64,000 bases of DNA from Pseudoclavibacter terrae (GCF_008831075.1 NZ_WBJX01000001.1:62001-126000); one strand, 5' to 3'; numbered from the stretch's first letter, positions 50,396 through 60,379 are shown. Numbers and translations are program-made. Notes: generated from the letters alone by a model not told the origin.

Positions 50396-51571
50396 ATGAA
50401 ACGTACGTTTTCGTTTGGTGATGGAGTCCAGCGGCTCCTCGTGGTGGGCGGCGTCGGTCTCATCGCCGCCTGCTACGGCTTGGTCCGCCTCGCCTACGGG
50501 CTCTACCTGCCGGACATCGAGGCCGATCTCGGCCTCGACCCCTCGATGGCTGGGGCGGTCTCGGGCGGAGCGTCTGCGATGTACTGCGTCGCCGCGATCG
50601 TGGGGTTCTTCCTGGCGGGCCGTCTTCCGCGCACCCTCGTGGCGGGCGCGGCATCAACGGCCGGTGGCGGCGCCCTCGGCATGGCAGTCGCGTCGCAGGT
50701 CGAGGGCTTCGCGGCCTTCGCCATCGTCAGCTCAGCGGGGGCCGGCCTTGCCTCCCCTGCCCTGGTCGAGCTCCTCAGGCGGGCCGTGAGCGGTGACCGC
50801 GGGCAGCGCTTCCAGGTCGTCGTCAACGCGGGCACCGGGCCGGGCCTCGTGCTCGCCGGAGCACTCGCCCTGCTCCTGCTGCCCGACTGGCGACTGGGGT
50901 GGGCGGCCGCGGCGATCGTCACAGTCCTCTCCGCGGTCGCCGTGCTCATCTCGACCGCGAGGTCTTCGATCGGTCGAGTGCAGCGCCATGGCGCGTCGGC
51001 AGCCGTTCCTCCGCGGGCCTGGTTCGGGCAGCACGTGCGGGTGATCTGCGCCGCGCTGCTCCTCGGAGCTGGCTCGGCGGCCGTGTGGACGTTCGGGCGC
51101 ACGGTGCTCGTGGAAGGGGGAGCCTCCGGTGACTTCTCGGCGCTCGCATGGATGTGCCTGGGGCTCGGCGGGGCCCTGGTGCTTCCGCTCTCCGCCGCCC
51201 TTCGCCGTCTTGGGTCCACGCGGGCGTGGATGCTCACCGCGCTCGTCGTCGCAGCGTCCACGGCACTGATCGGCCTCTTCCCGGGCGTGCGTCCACTCGC
51301 TCTCCTCGTGTGCGTCGCGTTCGGCTGGGGGTACACGGCCGCCACGGGGGCCCTCATCACCTGGACCTCCGAGATCGACGAGCAGCGCGCATCCGCTGGC
51401 ACCGCGATGCTCTTCGTCGTCCTGGTGCTCGGGCAGGGGCTCGGGGCCGCCCTGGCGGGGTGGGGGCTCGACGCTGGGACACCGGGACTGGTGTTCGGGA
51501 TCGCGGCCGCACTGTCGGCAGCGGCGATCGCTCCGGCCCGACCCGTGGCCTCGATCGTTCGCGTTCCGTGA
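50396..51571 (+). CDS. MFS transporter
   Basis: 391-aa major facilitator with about 12 helices. The loop between helices 2 and 3 reads GRLPRTLVAG, a weak form of the G-x-x-x-D-R motif. Helix 1 starts LLVVGGVGLIAACYGLVRLAYGLYLP. Substrate unknown; control by the divergent TetR protein suggests a drug or metabolite exporter. ATG 50396 is set by the -10 spacing; codons 2-5 contain the 12-bp palindrome AAACGTACGTTT. Confidence 0.85.
   Translation: MKRTFSFGDGVQRLLVVGGVGLIAACYGLVRLAYGLYLPDIEADLGLDPSMAGAVSGGASAMYCVAAIVGFFLAGRLPRTLVAGAASTAGGGALGMAVASQVEGFAAFAIVSSAGAGLASPALVELLRRAVSGDRGQRFQVVVNAGTGPGLVLAGALALLLLPDWRLGWAAAAIVTVLSAVAVLISTARSSIGRVQRHGASAAVPPRAWFGQHVRVICAALLLGAGSAAVWTFGRTVLVEGGASGDFSALAWMCLGLGGALVLPLSAALRRLGSTRAWMLTALVVAASTALIGLFPGVRPLALLVCVAFGWGYTAATGALITWTSEIDEQRASAGTAMLFVVLVLGQGLGAALAGWGLDAGTPGLVFGIAAALSAAAIAPARPVASIVRVP
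50399..50410. promoter_or_regulatory. Candidate TetR operator inside MFS codons 2-5
   Basis: AAACGTACGTTT is a perfect 12-bp palindrome starting one base after the MFS ATG and 14 bp from the TetR -10 element. AT-rich ends stand out locally. Confidence 0.65.
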
Positions 51572-51661
51572 GGACTCGCACGCCGCCCGTATGGGTTCCG
51601 TGAGGGCGAGCACAGAGGCGCCCCGTGAGGAGTTGTATCGGGGACTGCGCCTGAACGGCGC

Positions 51662-51685
51662 GCAGCCACGCTCACCGCTGGCTGC
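51662..51685 (+). promoter_or_regulatory. Leader hairpin before the kdp operon
   Basis: GCAGCCA and TGGCTGC form a perfect 7-bp stem with a 10-nt loop, 12 bp before the GGAG of the first small ORF. It may end the MFS transcript or act in the kdp leader. Confidence 0.4.
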
Positions 51686-51706
51686 ACACCTCCGAACGGA
51701 GTCTCC

Positions 51707-51790
51707 GTGCTTGACCTCGTCTTCGTCGCGGGCGCCATCGCCCTCTTCACCGCCATCGGCCTTCTCGGCAAGGCGGTCGACAAGCTGTGA
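51707..51790 (+). CDS. 27-aa single-helix membrane ORF upstream of kdpF
   Basis: GTG 51707 preceded by CGGAG seven bases upstream; encodes a peptide starting MLDLVFVAGAIALFTAIGLL and ending GKAVDKL. One hydrophobic helix with a cytoplasmic-type basic end, like KdpF but distinct in sequence. Its TGA overlaps the kdpF GTG (GTGA), so translation is coupled into the kdp operon. No family assigned. Too short to be caught by usual ORF cut-offs. Confidence 0.65.
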   Translation: MLDLVFVAGAIALFTAIGLLGKAVDKL

Positions 51791-51876
51791 TCGTCTTCGA
51801 GTTCATCGCCGTCGCCCTCGGCGTCGCCGCGATCGCCTACCTCGTGGTGGCCCTCGTGGCCCCTGATCGCTTCTGA
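51787..51876 (+). CDS. kdpF: KdpF, stabilising subunit of K+-transporting ATPase
   Basis: 29-aa single-helix peptide [20 protein letters not shown] and a tail ending APDRF, matching the KdpF pattern of a membrane helix plus (R/P)-x-(R/D)-F end. It stabilises the KdpABC complex. GTG 51787 overlaps the previous ORF stop; its TGA overlaps the kdpA ATG (TGATG). Confidence 0.88.
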   Translation: MIVFEFIAVALGVAAIAYLVVALVAPDRF

Positions 51877-53558
51877 TGGACGCACCCACCATGCTCCACG
51901 CCAGCCTCGCGTTCCTCACGGTCGCGCTCATCCTCGCCGCCCTCCACCGCCCGCTCGGCGACTGGATCGCTCGTGTCTACTCATCCACCGACGACTGGAA
52001 GATCGAACGGGGCGCCTACCGGCTCATCGGCGTCGACCCGTCGTCGGCGCAGACCTGGCAGGCCTACCTGCGCGGAGTGCTCGTGTTCTCCACCGTCGGG
52101 GTGCTGCTCGTCTACCTCCTGCAGCGCACGCAGCAGTGGCTGCCGTACTCGCTCGGACTCCCAGCCCCATCGGAGCACCTCTCGTTCAACACGGCCGCCT
52201 CGTTCGTCGCGAACACCAACTGGCAGTCCTACTCGCCAGAGGTGACCCTCGGGTACGCCGTCCAGCTCTCGGCGCTCACCGTCCAGAACTTCGTCTCCGC
52301 GGCGGTGGGGCTCGCCGTCGCGATCGCCCTCGTGCGGGGCCTCGCAGCCCGCCGCTCGGGCACGCTCGGCAACTTCTGGGTCGACCTCACGAGAGGCACC
52401 CTCCGCCTGCTGCTGCCCCTCTCCACGATCGCGGCCATCGCGCTCCTCGCGGGCGGCGTCATCCAGAACTTCAACGGCTTCACCGAGGTGAGCACCCTCG
52501 CCGGGGCGACGCAGTCGATACCGGGCGGGCCCGTCGCCTCGCAGGAGGCGATCAAACTCGTCGGCACCAACGGCGGCGGCTTCTTCAACACGAACTCCGC
52601 GCACCCCTTCGAGAACCCCAGCGCCGTCACGAACCTCCTCGAGGTCATCCTCATGCTGGCGATCCCGTTCTCCCTGCCCCGCGCCTTCGGGGTCATGGTG
52701 GGAGACCGCCGCCAGGGCTACGCGGTGCTCGCCGTCATGGCGACGCTCTTCACGGTGTCGTTCGCCATCCTCACCGCCGTCGAGTCCGCCGGCATGGGCT
52801 CGGCACCGGATGCGGCGGGCGGCGCCATGGAAGGCAAGGAGCAGCGCTTCGGCATCATCGGGTCGACGCTCTTCGCGACGACGAGCACCGGCACGTCCAC
52901 CGGCGCCGTCAACTCCATGCACGACTCGTACACCGCGCTCGGCGGGCTCCTGCCGATGCTCAACATGATGCTCGGCGAGATCACCCCGGGCGGGGTCGGC
53001 TCCGGCCTGTACGCCATGCTGGTGCTCGCGATCATCGCCGTCTTCATCGCGGGCCTCCTCATCGGGCGCACTCCCGAGTACCTGGGCAAGAAGATCGGGC
53101 CGCGGGAGATCAAGCTCGCCAGCCTCTTCATCCTCGTCACCCCGGCGCTCGTGCTCACGGGCGTCGCCCTCAGCTTCGCGATCCCCGGCGTCCGCGACGA
53201 GCTGGAGGCGACCTCCATCTGGAACCCGGGCGTGCACGGCCTCTCCGAGGTGCTCTACGCCTTCACCTCCGCCGCGAACAACAACGGCTCGGCGTTCGCC
53301 GGACTCACCGCGAACACGCCGTGGCTGAACACCTCGCTCGGGGTCGCCATGCTGCTCGGCAGATTCGTCCCCATCGTGCTCGTGCTGGCCCTCGCCGGAT
53401 CGCTCGCAGCTCAGGACAAGGTGCCGTCGACGGTCGGCACGCTCCCCACCCACCGGCCGCAGTTCGTCGCGCTCCTCGCCGGCGTCAGCGTGCTCATCAC
53501 CGCGCTCACCTACTTCCCCGTGCTCGCACTGGGCCCCCTCGCAGAAGGACTCTCCTGA
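51876..53558 (+). CDS. kdpA: Potassium-transporting ATPase subunit KdpA
   Basis: 560-aa K+-channel-like subunit giving selectivity to the high-affinity Kdp pump. Conserved pieces: [20 protein letters not shown], the selectivity-filter region [39 protein letters not shown] and [16 protein letters not shown]. Ten helices. Start at ATG 51876 overlapping kdpF. Second structural gene of kdpFABC. Confidence 0.97.
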   Translation: MDAPTMLHASLAFLTVALILAALHRPLGDWIARVYSSTDDWKIERGAYRLIGVDPSSAQTWQAYLRGVLVFSTVGVLLVYLLQRTQQWLPYSLGLPAPSEHLSFNTAASFVANTNWQSYSPEVTLGYAVQLSALTVQNFVSAAVGLAVAIALVRGLAARRSGTLGNFWVDLTRGTLRLLLPLSTIAAIALLAGGVIQNFNGFTEVSTLAGATQSIPGGPVASQEAIKLVGTNGGGFFNTNSAHPFENPSAVTNLLEVILMLAIPFSLPRAFGVMVGDRRQGYAVLAVMATLFTVSFAILTAVESAGMGSAPDAAGGAMEGKEQRFGIIGSTLFATTSTGTSTGAVNSMHDSYTALGGLLPMLNMMLGEITPGGVGSGLYAMLVLAIIAVFIAGLLIGRTPEYLGKKIGPREIKLASLFILVTPALVLTGVALSFAIPGVRDELEATSIWNPGVHGLSEVLYAFTSAANNNGSAFAGLTANTPWLNTSLGVAMLLGRFVPIVLVLALAGSLAAQDKVPSTVGTLPTHRPQFVALLAGVSVLITALTYFPVLALGPLAEGLS

Positions 53559-53560
53559 CC

Positions 53561-55678
53561 ATGCAGAGCATCCCATTCGCCGCCTCGATGACCGGCGCGA
53601 TCCGCAAGCTCGACCCGCGTCAGCAGTGGCGGAACCCCGTCATGTTCATCGTGTGGGTCGGCGCGGCGTTCACGACCGCGCTTGCCATCGCCGAGCCGTT
53701 CCTCGGCGGGCCCGCCGACTCGGGCGGCACGGTCATCCCCGCCTCCTTCACGTGGGCCATCGCGGTCTGGCTCTGGCTGACGGTGCTGTTCGCGAACCTC
53801 GCAGAGGCGGTCGCCGAGGGCCGCGGGAAGGCGCAGGCGGAGACGCTCCGCCAGACGCGCACGAGCACGGTCGCGCACCGCATCGACGCCTACGACGCCG
53901 GGACCGACCCCGCGGCCGAGCGCGTCGGCACCACCGACGTCTCCTCGGCCGACCTGACCCTCGGCGACGTCGTCACGGTGGCGGCCGGCGAGCTCATCCC
54001 CGGCGACGGTGACATCGTCTCGGGTATCGCCTCCGTCGACGAGTCGGCCATCACCGGCGAATCAGCCCCCGTCATCCGCGAGTCCGGCGGCGACCGCAGC
54101 GCCGTCACGGGCGGCACGCGCGTGCTCTCCGATCGCATCGTCGTGCGCATCACCTCGAAGCCGGGGGAGACGTTCGTCGACCGGATGATCGCGCTCGTCG
54201 AGGGGGCGTCGAGGCAGAAGACGCCGAATGAGATCGCGCTCTCGATCCTCCTCGCGTCGCTCTCGATCGTGTTCGTCGTGGTCGCGCTCACCCTCAACCC
54301 GATCGCCTCCTACGCGGCGAAGCCGGTCAGCATCACCGTGCTCATCGCGCTGCTCGTGTGCCTCATCCCGACCACCATCGGGGCGCTGCTGTCGGCCATC
54401 GGCATCGCGGGCATGGACCGCCTCGTGCAGCACAACGTGCTCGCCATGTCCGGCCGCGCGGTCGAGGCCGCCGGTGACGTGACGACGCTGCTGCTCGACA
54501 AGACCGGCACCATCACGTACGGCAACCGTCGGGCGTCCGAGTTCGTGCGGATGGCCGGGGTGCGCGACCAGGACCTGGTCCGTGCTGCCGCGCTGTCGTC
54601 GCTCGCCGACCCGACTCCAGAGGGGGTCTCGATCGTCGAGCTCGCGCGTCTCGAGGGCGTCGACGTCGAAGCCCAGGCGGCCGACTCGACGCGCGGTGAG
54701 ATCGTGCCGTTCACGGCGCAGACCCGCATGTCCGGGCTCGACCTGCCGGACGGTGCACGCATCCGCAAGGGGGCAGGCTCGGCGGTCACCGCCTGGCTCG
54801 GCGACCAGGGGGCACCCGTGAGCCCAGCCCAGCTCGCCGAGCTGGAGGAGGCGACGAGTCGCGTCTCGCAGAGCGGCGGCACCCCGCTCGTCGTGGCGGT
54901 GATGGATGCGCCCGACCGCGAGCAGGGACGGCAGGCGGGCCGCGTGCTCGGGGTCGTGCACCTCAAGGACGTCGTCAAGGAGGGCCTCAGCGACCGCTTC
55001 GCCGAGCTGCGCGCCATGGGCATCCGCACCGTCATGGTGACGGGCGACAACCCGCTCACGGCCGCCGCGATCGCGAGGGAGGCCGGGGTCGACGACTTCC
55101 TCGCCGAGGCGACGCCGGAACAGAAGCTCGCCTACATCCGCCGCGAGCAGGAGGGTGGCAACCTCGTCGCGATGACGGGGGATGGCACCAACGACGCTCC
55201 GGCGCTCGCGCAGGCCGACGTGGGTGTCGCCATGAACACGGGCACGTCGGCGGCGAAGGAGGCGGGCAACATGGTCGACCTCGACTCCGACCCGACGAAG
55301 CTCATCGACGTGGTGCGCATCGGTAAGCAGCTCCTCATCACGAGGGGTGCGCTGACCACGTTCTCCATCTCGAACGACATCGCCAAGTACTTCGCGATCA
55401 TCCCGGCCATGTTCATGGGCGTCTTCCCGGGGCTCGGCGTCCTCAACATCATGGGGCTGCACTCCCCGGCGTCTGCGGTGCTGTCGGCGATCGTCTTCAA
55501 CGCCGTCGTCATCGTGCTGCTCGTCCCGCTCGCGCTCCGCGGCGTGAAGTACCGGCCCGCGAACGCCTCGAGCACGCTCGGCCGCAACCTCCTCGTCTAT
55601 GGACTCGGCGGCATCGTCGCCCCGTTCGTGGGGATCTGGCTCATCGACCTCGTCGTCCGCCTCATCCCAGGCTTCTGA
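53561..55678 (+). CDS. kdpB: Potassium-transporting ATPase ATP-binding subunit KdpB
   Basis: 705-aa P-type ATPase. The phosphorylation motif DKTGTITYG is near residue 313, the actuator TGES in [12 protein letters not shown], and the hinge [18 protein letters not shown] near residue 540. Seven or so helices, with [20 protein letters not shown] in the transport region. ATG 53561 is two bases after the kdpA stop; the much longer upstream open frame is a shadow of kdpA. Confidence 0.97.
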   Translation: MQSIPFAASMTGAIRKLDPRQQWRNPVMFIVWVGAAFTTALAIAEPFLGGPADSGGTVIPASFTWAIAVWLWLTVLFANLAEAVAEGRGKAQAETLRQTRTSTVAHRIDAYDAGTDPAAERVGTTDVSSADLTLGDVVTVAAGELIPGDGDIVSGIASVDESAITGESAPVIRESGGDRSAVTGGTRVLSDRIVVRITSKPGETFVDRMIALVEGASRQKTPNEIALSILLASLSIVFVVVALTLNPIASYAAKPVSITVLIALLVCLIPTTIGALLSAIGIAGMDRLVQHNVLAMSGRAVEAAGDVTTLLLDKTGTITYGNRRASEFVRMAGVRDQDLVRAAALSSLADPTPEGVSIVELARLEGVDVEAQAADSTRGEIVPFTAQTRMSGLDLPDGARIRKGAGSAVTAWLGDQGAPVSPAQLAELEEATSRVSQSGGTPLVVAVMDAPDREQGRQAGRVLGVVHLKDVVKEGLSDRFAELRAMGIRTVMVTGDNPLTAAAIAREAGVDDFLAEATPEQKLAYIRREQEGGNLVAMTGDGTNDAPALAQADVGVAMNTGTSAAKEAGNMVDLDSDPTKLIDVVRIGKQLLITRGALTTFSISNDIAKYFAIIPAMFMGVFPGLGVLNIMGLHSPASAVLSAIVFNAVVIVLLVPLALRGVKYRPANASSTLGRNLLVYGLGGIVAPFVGIWLIDLVVRLIPGF

Positions 55679-55717
55679 ACCCCGACCCGACACCTGCCCC
55701 AGAAAGGGACACCCACC

Positions 55718-56392
55718 ATGAACTCCGCAACCCGCGCCGCGGCGCGCACCGCCTGGGTCGCCGTCCGCGCGATGCTCCTCTTCACCATCGTCCTCGGCGT
55801 CGGGTACACGCTGGTCATCACCGGCCTCGGCCAGGCGGCCTTCGGCGCGCAGGCCAACGGCTCGGCGGTGCGGGACGGCACGGGCGCGGTCGTCGGCTCG
55901 AGCCTCATCGGGCAGTCGTTCGTCGACGCCGACGGCAACCCGCTGCCCGAGTACTTCCAGTCACGCCCATCGGCAGCGGGGGACGGCTACGACTCCGGCG
56001 CCTCCTCCGGCTCGAACCTCGGGCCGGAGAACCCCGATCTCGTGACCGCCATCGAGGACCGTCGAGCACAGGTCGCCGAGTTCAACGGGGTTGCGCCTAA
56101 CGCGGTGCCGGCGGATGCGGTGACGGCGTCGGCGTCGGGACTCGACCCGCACATCAGCCCCGCCTACGCGGACCTGCAGGTCGAACGAGTCGCGGCGACG
56201 CGCGCCCTCGACGCCGCCCAGGTCCGTACGCTGGTCGCAGCGCACACCGTCGCCCCTCCGCTCGGGTTCCTCGGGGAACCCACCGTCAACGTGCTGGAGC
56301 TCAACCTGGCGCTCGAGGAAGTGCAGGCGAACCCCTCGGCGTCCCTCTCAACGTCCACCCCTCCCTCCACCCAGGAAAGCAAGGAGCTCTGA
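55718..56392 (+). CDS. kdpC: Potassium-transporting ATPase subunit KdpC
   Basis: 224-aa subunit with one N-terminal helix (AMLLFTIVLGVGYTLVITGLGQ). Extracytoplasmic motifs: GSSLIGQSF, PEYFQSRPSAAGDGYDSGASSGSNLGPENPDL (conserved, quoted in part) and SASGLDPHISPAYA. It assists K+ affinity and complex assembly. RBS AGAAAGGG nine bases upstream of ATG 55718. The Ser/Pro/Thr-rich C-tail is an extension. Confidence 0.96.
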   Translation: MNSATRAAARTAWVAVRAMLLFTIVLGVGYTLVITGLGQAAFGAQANGSAVRDGTGAVVGSSLIGQSFVDADGNPLPEYFQSRPSAAGDGYDSGASSGSNLGPENPDLVTAIEDRRAQVAEFNGVAPNAVPADAVTASASGLDPHISPAYADLQVERVAATRALDAAQVRTLVAAHTVAPPLGFLGEPTVNVLELNLALEEVQANPSASLSTSTPPSTQESKEL

Positions 56393-56395
56393 CCC

Positions 56396-58966
56396 ATGGC
56401 GAAGCGCGGACGGCTGCGGGTGCTGCTCGGCGCCGCCCCGGGCGTCGGGAAGACGTTCGCGATGCTCCACGAGGGCACGAGGATGCGCGAGGCGGGCACA
56501 GACGTGGTCGTCGCCGTCGTCGAGACCCACGGCCGGGCCGCGACGGCCGAGGCGGCCGCCGGGCTCGAGGTCCTCGAACGCGCGACGCACCTCCACCGCG
56601 GCATCGAGCTCACGGACATGGACCTCGATGCGGTGATCGGGCGCCGTGCTGAGGTCGCGCTGGTCGACGAGCTCGCGCACACGAACGCCCCCGGCGCCCG
56701 CAACCGGAAGCGCTGGGAGGACGTCGAGGAGCTGCTCGCCGCCGGCATCGACGTGATCTCGACCGTGAACATCCAGCACATCGAATCGCTGAACGACGTG
56801 GTCGAGCAGATCACGGGGGTGCCGCAGCGCGAGACGATCCCTGACGACGTGCTGCGGCGAGCCGACCAGGTCGAGGTCGTCGACCTGTCCCCGCAGGCGC
56901 TCCGGGATCGCCTCGCCGGCGGGCTCGTGTACCCGGCTGAACGCATCGACGCGGCGCTCTCCAACTACTTCCGCCTCGGCAACCTCACGGCACTGCGAGA
57001 GCTGGCGCTGCTGTGGCTCGCCGACGACGTCGATCAGTCCCTCAAACGCTACCGGGATGAGCACGGCATCGACGCGACGTGGGAGGCGCGCGAGCGGGTC
57101 GTCGTCGCGCTGACCGGGGGAGCGGAGGGAGAGACGCTGCTGCGGCGCGGCGCCCGTATCGCCGCGAGGTCCGGCAGCGGCGAGCTGCTGGCGCTCCACG
57201 TGACGAGCCAGGACGGCTTGCGGGTCGGGGATCCTGCGCATCTCGCGCGGCAGCGGGCGCTCGCCGAGCAGCTGGGCGGCACCTACCACCAGGTGGTCGG
57301 CGAGGACGTCCCGGTGGCGCTCATCGAGTTCGCGAGGTCGGTGAACGCGACGCAGCTCGTCATCGGGGTGAGTCGTCGCAATCGGCTCGCCGCGCTGCTC
57401 ACCGGCGCGAGCGTGGGCAGCGCCGTCACTCGGGACGCGGGCACCATCGACGTGCACATCGTGAACCATGCGGATGCCGGCGGCCGGCTCAGGCTGCCGA
57501 GGCTCGGCGGCGCGCTGACCCCGCGTCGCCGGATCGCCGGCTTCGTGCTGGCCCTCGGCGCGGGTCCGCTGCTCACCTGGCTGCTCGCATCCCTCGGCAG
57601 CGTCGACTCGTTCACGACGCACGCCCTCAGCTACCAGGTGCTGGTCGTGGCCGTCGCCCTGGTCGGCGGACTCTGGCCGGCGCTCTTCGCGGCAGTGCTG
57701 TCTGGCGTCACCCTCGACTTCTTCTTCGTCGCCCCGTTCGGCACCGTCCTCATCACCGACCCGAGCCATGTCACCGCGATCGTGCTCTATCTCGTCATCG
57801 CAGCCCTCGTGAGCTTCGTCGTCGACCGGGCGGCGAGAAGGGCGCGCGAAGCCCGTCGGGCGGCCGCGGAGTCCCAGCTGCTGCAGACCGTCGCCGGCAG
57901 CGTGCTCCGTGGGCAGAACGCGATGCAGGCGCTCGTCGAGCGGACGCGCGAGGCGTTCGGCCTCGCGGGCGTGCGGCTCGTGGATGCGCGGGGCGACGAT
58001 GCCCGGGGCGACGAGACCGAACCGCGCGTGCTCGCGAGCTGCGGTGAGCCGCTGCGCGGGGACCGGCATGCCTCGATCCCGGTCACCTCGGCGTCATCCG
58101 GTGGCTCGGGGGTCGCCCTCGAGCTGCACGGCCGCGAGCTCGACGCCTCGGAGCGCCGACTGCTGACCGTCATCGTCGCGCAGCTCGGCGCGGCCGTCGA
58201 GCACCGCGAGCTGCGGGAGGCGGCCGACGAGGTCGCCCCGCTCGCCGCCTCTGACAAGGTCAGACGGGCGCTGCTGTCCGCGCTCAGTCACGACCTCCGG
58301 CGTCCCCTGGCATCCGCGACAGCTGCGGTCACCGGCCTTCGCGTCGCGGGCGACGAACTCGACGGCCACGACCGCGACGAGCTCCTGGAGACCGCGGACG
58401 AGAGCCTCGGCACGCTCGCCGCGCTCGTGACCGACCTCCTCGACGTGAGCCGCCTCCAGTCGGGGGCGCTCGCCGTCTCCGTCATGAGCATCGACCCGGC
58501 CGATGCGATCCTCCCGTCCCTGGACGAGCTGGGGCTCGGCCCCGCCGACGTGGAGCTCGCGCTCGACCCGGAGGTCGCATCCGTCGCCGCCGACCCGGCC
58601 CTGCTCCAGCGGGTGCTGGTCAATCTCCTCGCCAACGCGGTCCGCCACTCGCCGCCGGGTCGGCCGGTCCGGCTCGCGACCAGTCAGTTCGGGGGCGACG
58701 TGCAGATCCGGGTCGTCGATCACGGGCCAGGGATCCCCGTCGAGCGCCGCGGTGAGGTCTTCGAGCCGTTCCAGCGCCTCGGCGACACCGACAACACGAC
58801 CGGCCTCGGGCTGGGTCTCGCCATCTCGAAGGGGTTCGTGGAGGGGATGCGCGGCACACTGGTTCCAGAAGACACGCCCGGGGGCGGCGTCACGATGGTC
58901 GTGACGCTGCCGATCGAGGCGGCGGCACCCGCCGGGCCGCAGCCGAAGGATGGAGGGAGCGCATGA
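56396..58966 (+). CDS. kdpD: Sensor histidine kinase KdpD
   Basis: 856-aa sensor of potassium limitation. N-terminal KdpD domain with Walker A GAAPGVGKT at residues 12-20, USP-like domain (ARSGSGELLALHVTSQDGL), four membrane helices (residues about 380-480), GAF-like region, phospho-acceptor His in ALLSALSHDLRRPLAS near residue 633, and the ATPase lid LLANAVRHSPPGRPVRL near 743 with GLGLGLAISKGFVEGM. Begins three bases after kdpC and overlaps kdpE by 4 bp. Confidence 0.96.
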   Translation: MAKRGRLRVLLGAAPGVGKTFAMLHEGTRMREAGTDVVVAVVETHGRAATAEAAAGLEVLERATHLHRGIELTDMDLDAVIGRRAEVALVDELAHTNAPGARNRKRWEDVEELLAAGIDVISTVNIQHIESLNDVVEQITGVPQRETIPDDVLRRADQVEVVDLSPQALRDRLAGGLVYPAERIDAALSNYFRLGNLTALRELALLWLADDVDQSLKRYRDEHGIDATWEARERVVVALTGGAEGETLLRRGARIAARSGSGELLALHVTSQDGLRVGDPAHLARQRALAEQLGGTYHQVVGEDVPVALIEFARSVNATQLVIGVSRRNRLAALLTGASVGSAVTRDAGTIDVHIVNHADAGGRLRLPRLGGALTPRRRIAGFVLALGAGPLLTWLLASLGSVDSFTTHALSYQVLVVAVALVGGLWPALFAAVLSGVTLDFFFVAPFGTVLITDPSHVTAIVLYLVIAALVSFVVDRAARRAREARRAAAESQLLQTVAGSVLRGQNAMQALVERTREAFGLAGVRLVDARGDDARGDETEPRVLASCGEPLRGDRHASIPVTSASSGGSGVALELHGRELDASERRLLTVIVAQLGAAVEHRELREAADEVAPLAASDKVRRALLSALSHDLRRPLASATAAVTGLRVAGDELDGHDRDELLETADESLGTLAALVTDLLDVSRLQSGALAVSVMSIDPADAILPSLDELGLGPADVELALDPEVASVAADPALLQRVLVNLLANAVRHSPPGRPVRLATSQFGGDVQIRVVDHGPGIPVERRGEVFEPFQRLGDTDNTTGLGLGLAISKGFVEGMRGTLVPEDTPGGGVTMVVTLPIEAAAPAGPQPKDGGSA

Positions 58967-59664
58967 AGATCCTCATCGCCGACGACGACCCGCAGCTGCT
59001 TCGCGCCCTGCGCATCACCCTCACCGCCAAGGGATACAAGGTGCTGATCGCCCGCAACGGGGCGGAAGCCATCTCGGTCGCGATCGACCATCGCCCGGAC
59101 CTGTACCTCCTCGACCTCGGCATGCCGGAGCTCGACGGGCTCGAGGTCATCGAGGCCATCCGGGGTTGGTCGGAGGCGCCGATCCTCGTCGTCTCGGGGC
59201 GCAGCGGGGCCGGTGACAAGGTGGATGCGCTCGACGCCGGAGCCGACGACTACGTCACGAAGCCGTTCTCCATCGACGAGCTTCTCGCGCGCATCCGAGC
59301 GTTGTCGCGCCGAGTCCCGCAGGCTGGCGGTGAGCCGGTCGTCGTGTTCGGCGACGTGTCCGTCGATCTGGCGGCGAAGAGCGTCGTTCGCACCGTCGGC
59401 GGGGAGTTGGCGCACGTGCGCCTCACGCCCACGGAGTGGCAGGTGCTCGAGCTGCTCGTGCGCAACGCCGGGCGGCTCGTGACCCGGCAGATGCTGCTCA
59501 CCAGCATCTGGGGGTCGGAGCACGTCAACGACACCGGCTACCTGAGGCTGTACCTGTCGCAGCTGCGCAGGAAGCTCGAGCCGGTGCCCTCGGAGCCGCG
59601 CCACCTGCTGACGGAGGCCGGCATGGGATACCGGCTCGTGCTCCAGCCGAACGCCGCCGCTTAG
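58963..59664 (+). CDS. kdpE: Response regulator KdpE
   Basis: 233-aa OmpR-type regulator: receiver with acidic pocket IADDDPQ, phospho-Asp in LYLLDLGMPELDG near residue 52 and VTKPFSIDELLAR; winged-helix DNA-binding end HVRLTPTEWQVLELLVRNAGRLVTRQ and GYLRLYLSQLRRKLE. It activates the kdp operon under K+ limitation. ATG 58963 overlaps kdpD (ATGA). Its stop overlaps the convergent small gene by 4 bp. Confidence 0.97.
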   Translation: MKILIADDDPQLLRALRITLTAKGYKVLIARNGAEAISVAIDHRPDLYLLDLGMPELDGLEVIEAIRGWSEAPILVVSGRSGAGDKVDALDAGADDYVTKPFSIDELLARIRALSRRVPQAGGEPVVVFGDVSVDLAAKSVVRTVGGELAHVRLTPTEWQVLELLVRNAGRLVTRQMLLTSIWGSEHVNDTGYLRLYLSQLRRKLEPVPSEPRHLLTEAGMGYRLVLQPNAAA

Positions 59665-59966
59665 TTCGTCGCAGCGTCGTCCGCAGGGGCTGCCCTGCTC
59701 GCCTCCTCGGCGCTCGGGAAGTTGATGTCGTCCACGTCGACATCGATGTCGCCCACGTCGTCCGGGCCGCCCGTGCCGGGGCGCACATTCACCTGGTCGG
59801 CGTCGATGTCGTGGTCGACGTGGCCGTCGACCTCATCCACGCGTTCCGTGCTCGTCTCCTGCTTCTCCTGCGTCTCGGTCTCGCTGCCGGGGGAGTAGCT
59901 GGTGTCCTTCTCGAGCTGGTCGCTTTCGGGGAGGCTGTCTTCGCTATCGTGCATCTGGTGGCTCAT
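59661..59966 (-). CDS. Acidic disordered protein (101 aa)
   Basis: I do not recognise this protein. MSHQMHDSEDSLPESDQLEK start, then Glu/Thr/Asp-rich sequence with DEVDGHVDHDIDADQVNV and DVGDIDVDVDDINFP. No membrane segment or signal. It converges on kdpE, sharing four bases. It is one of several small acidic proteins in the window. Confidence 0.6.
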   Translation of the reverse strand: MSHQMHDSEDSLPESDQLEKDTSYSPGSETETQEKQETSTERVDEVDGHVDHDIDADQVNVRPGTGGPDDVGDIDVDVDDINFPSAEEASRAAPADDAATN

Positions 59967-60080
59967 CGCGCGAGCTTGCGGTCTCGTCCTGGGTGCGCGC
60001 GCAATTGTGCGTGTGCGGAGGCCGTGAACCGCTGAGGGTCCCGGGGTAGGCGTGCCCGCGTCAGGCGCCCGCGCAGGCGA

Positions 60081-60115
60081 AAGGGCCGGGCCGCAGTTTG
60101 CTGCGCCCGGCCCTT
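60081..60115 (-). terminator. Strong terminator downstream of the 48-aa gene
   Basis: AAGGGCCGGGC (60081-60091) pairs perfectly with GCCCGGCCCTT (60105-60115) around CGCAGTTTGCTGC; a short T run follows on the minus strand. Confidence 0.85.
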
Positions 60116-60139
60116 CGTCGCGAGTCGACCTCGCTCTCG

Positions 60140-60286
60140 TCAGTCCTCTTCCGGCTCGAACGTGGAGGCGTCCGGGTCGTAGCCGACCGCGACCCCGTCA
60201 TCGGAGTCGGGGATCGTGCCGTCTTCGCCGAGGCCGTTCGGCTTCTCGTCGCCGTCGCTGTCGTGGGAGATGTTCTGGTCGCTCAT
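60140..60286 (-). CDS. Small acidic protein (48 aa)
   Basis: MSDQNISHDSDGDEKPNGLG followed by an acidic tail ending STFEPEED. GGAAGG lies eight bases before ATG 60286 and a strong terminator follows, so this looks like a real small gene despite its length. Resembles the 65-aa protein at 35906 in starting MSD and being Asp/Glu/Pro-rich. Function unknown. Confidence 0.7.
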   Translation of the reverse strand: MSDQNISHDSDGDEKPNGLGEDGTIPDSDDGVAVGYDPDASTFEPEED

Positions 60287-60379
60287 CGTGGGCCTTCCGT
60301 TCGGGGTCTGCTCTGACTTGTGGCGACGATAGCGCTCGACGCTGAAGGGTTTTCCGGATCCGCGCGTGCGTCACCGTCC

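Noticed and set aside
51572-51706. c-di-AMP (ydaO) riboswitch before kdp
   Set aside because: I could not find its conserved blocks; only a simple hairpin is visible.
52136-53560. 475-codon upstream extension of kdpB
   Set aside because: It lies inside kdpA in another frame; KdpB homology and a proper start begin at 53561.
51981-53576. 531-codon minus-strand frame opposite kdpA
   Set aside because: Shadow of kdpA with Glu/Arg/Gly-biased composition and no motifs.
54062-55693. 543-codon minus-strand frame opposite kdpB
   Set aside because: Antisense shadow with no recognisable protein features.
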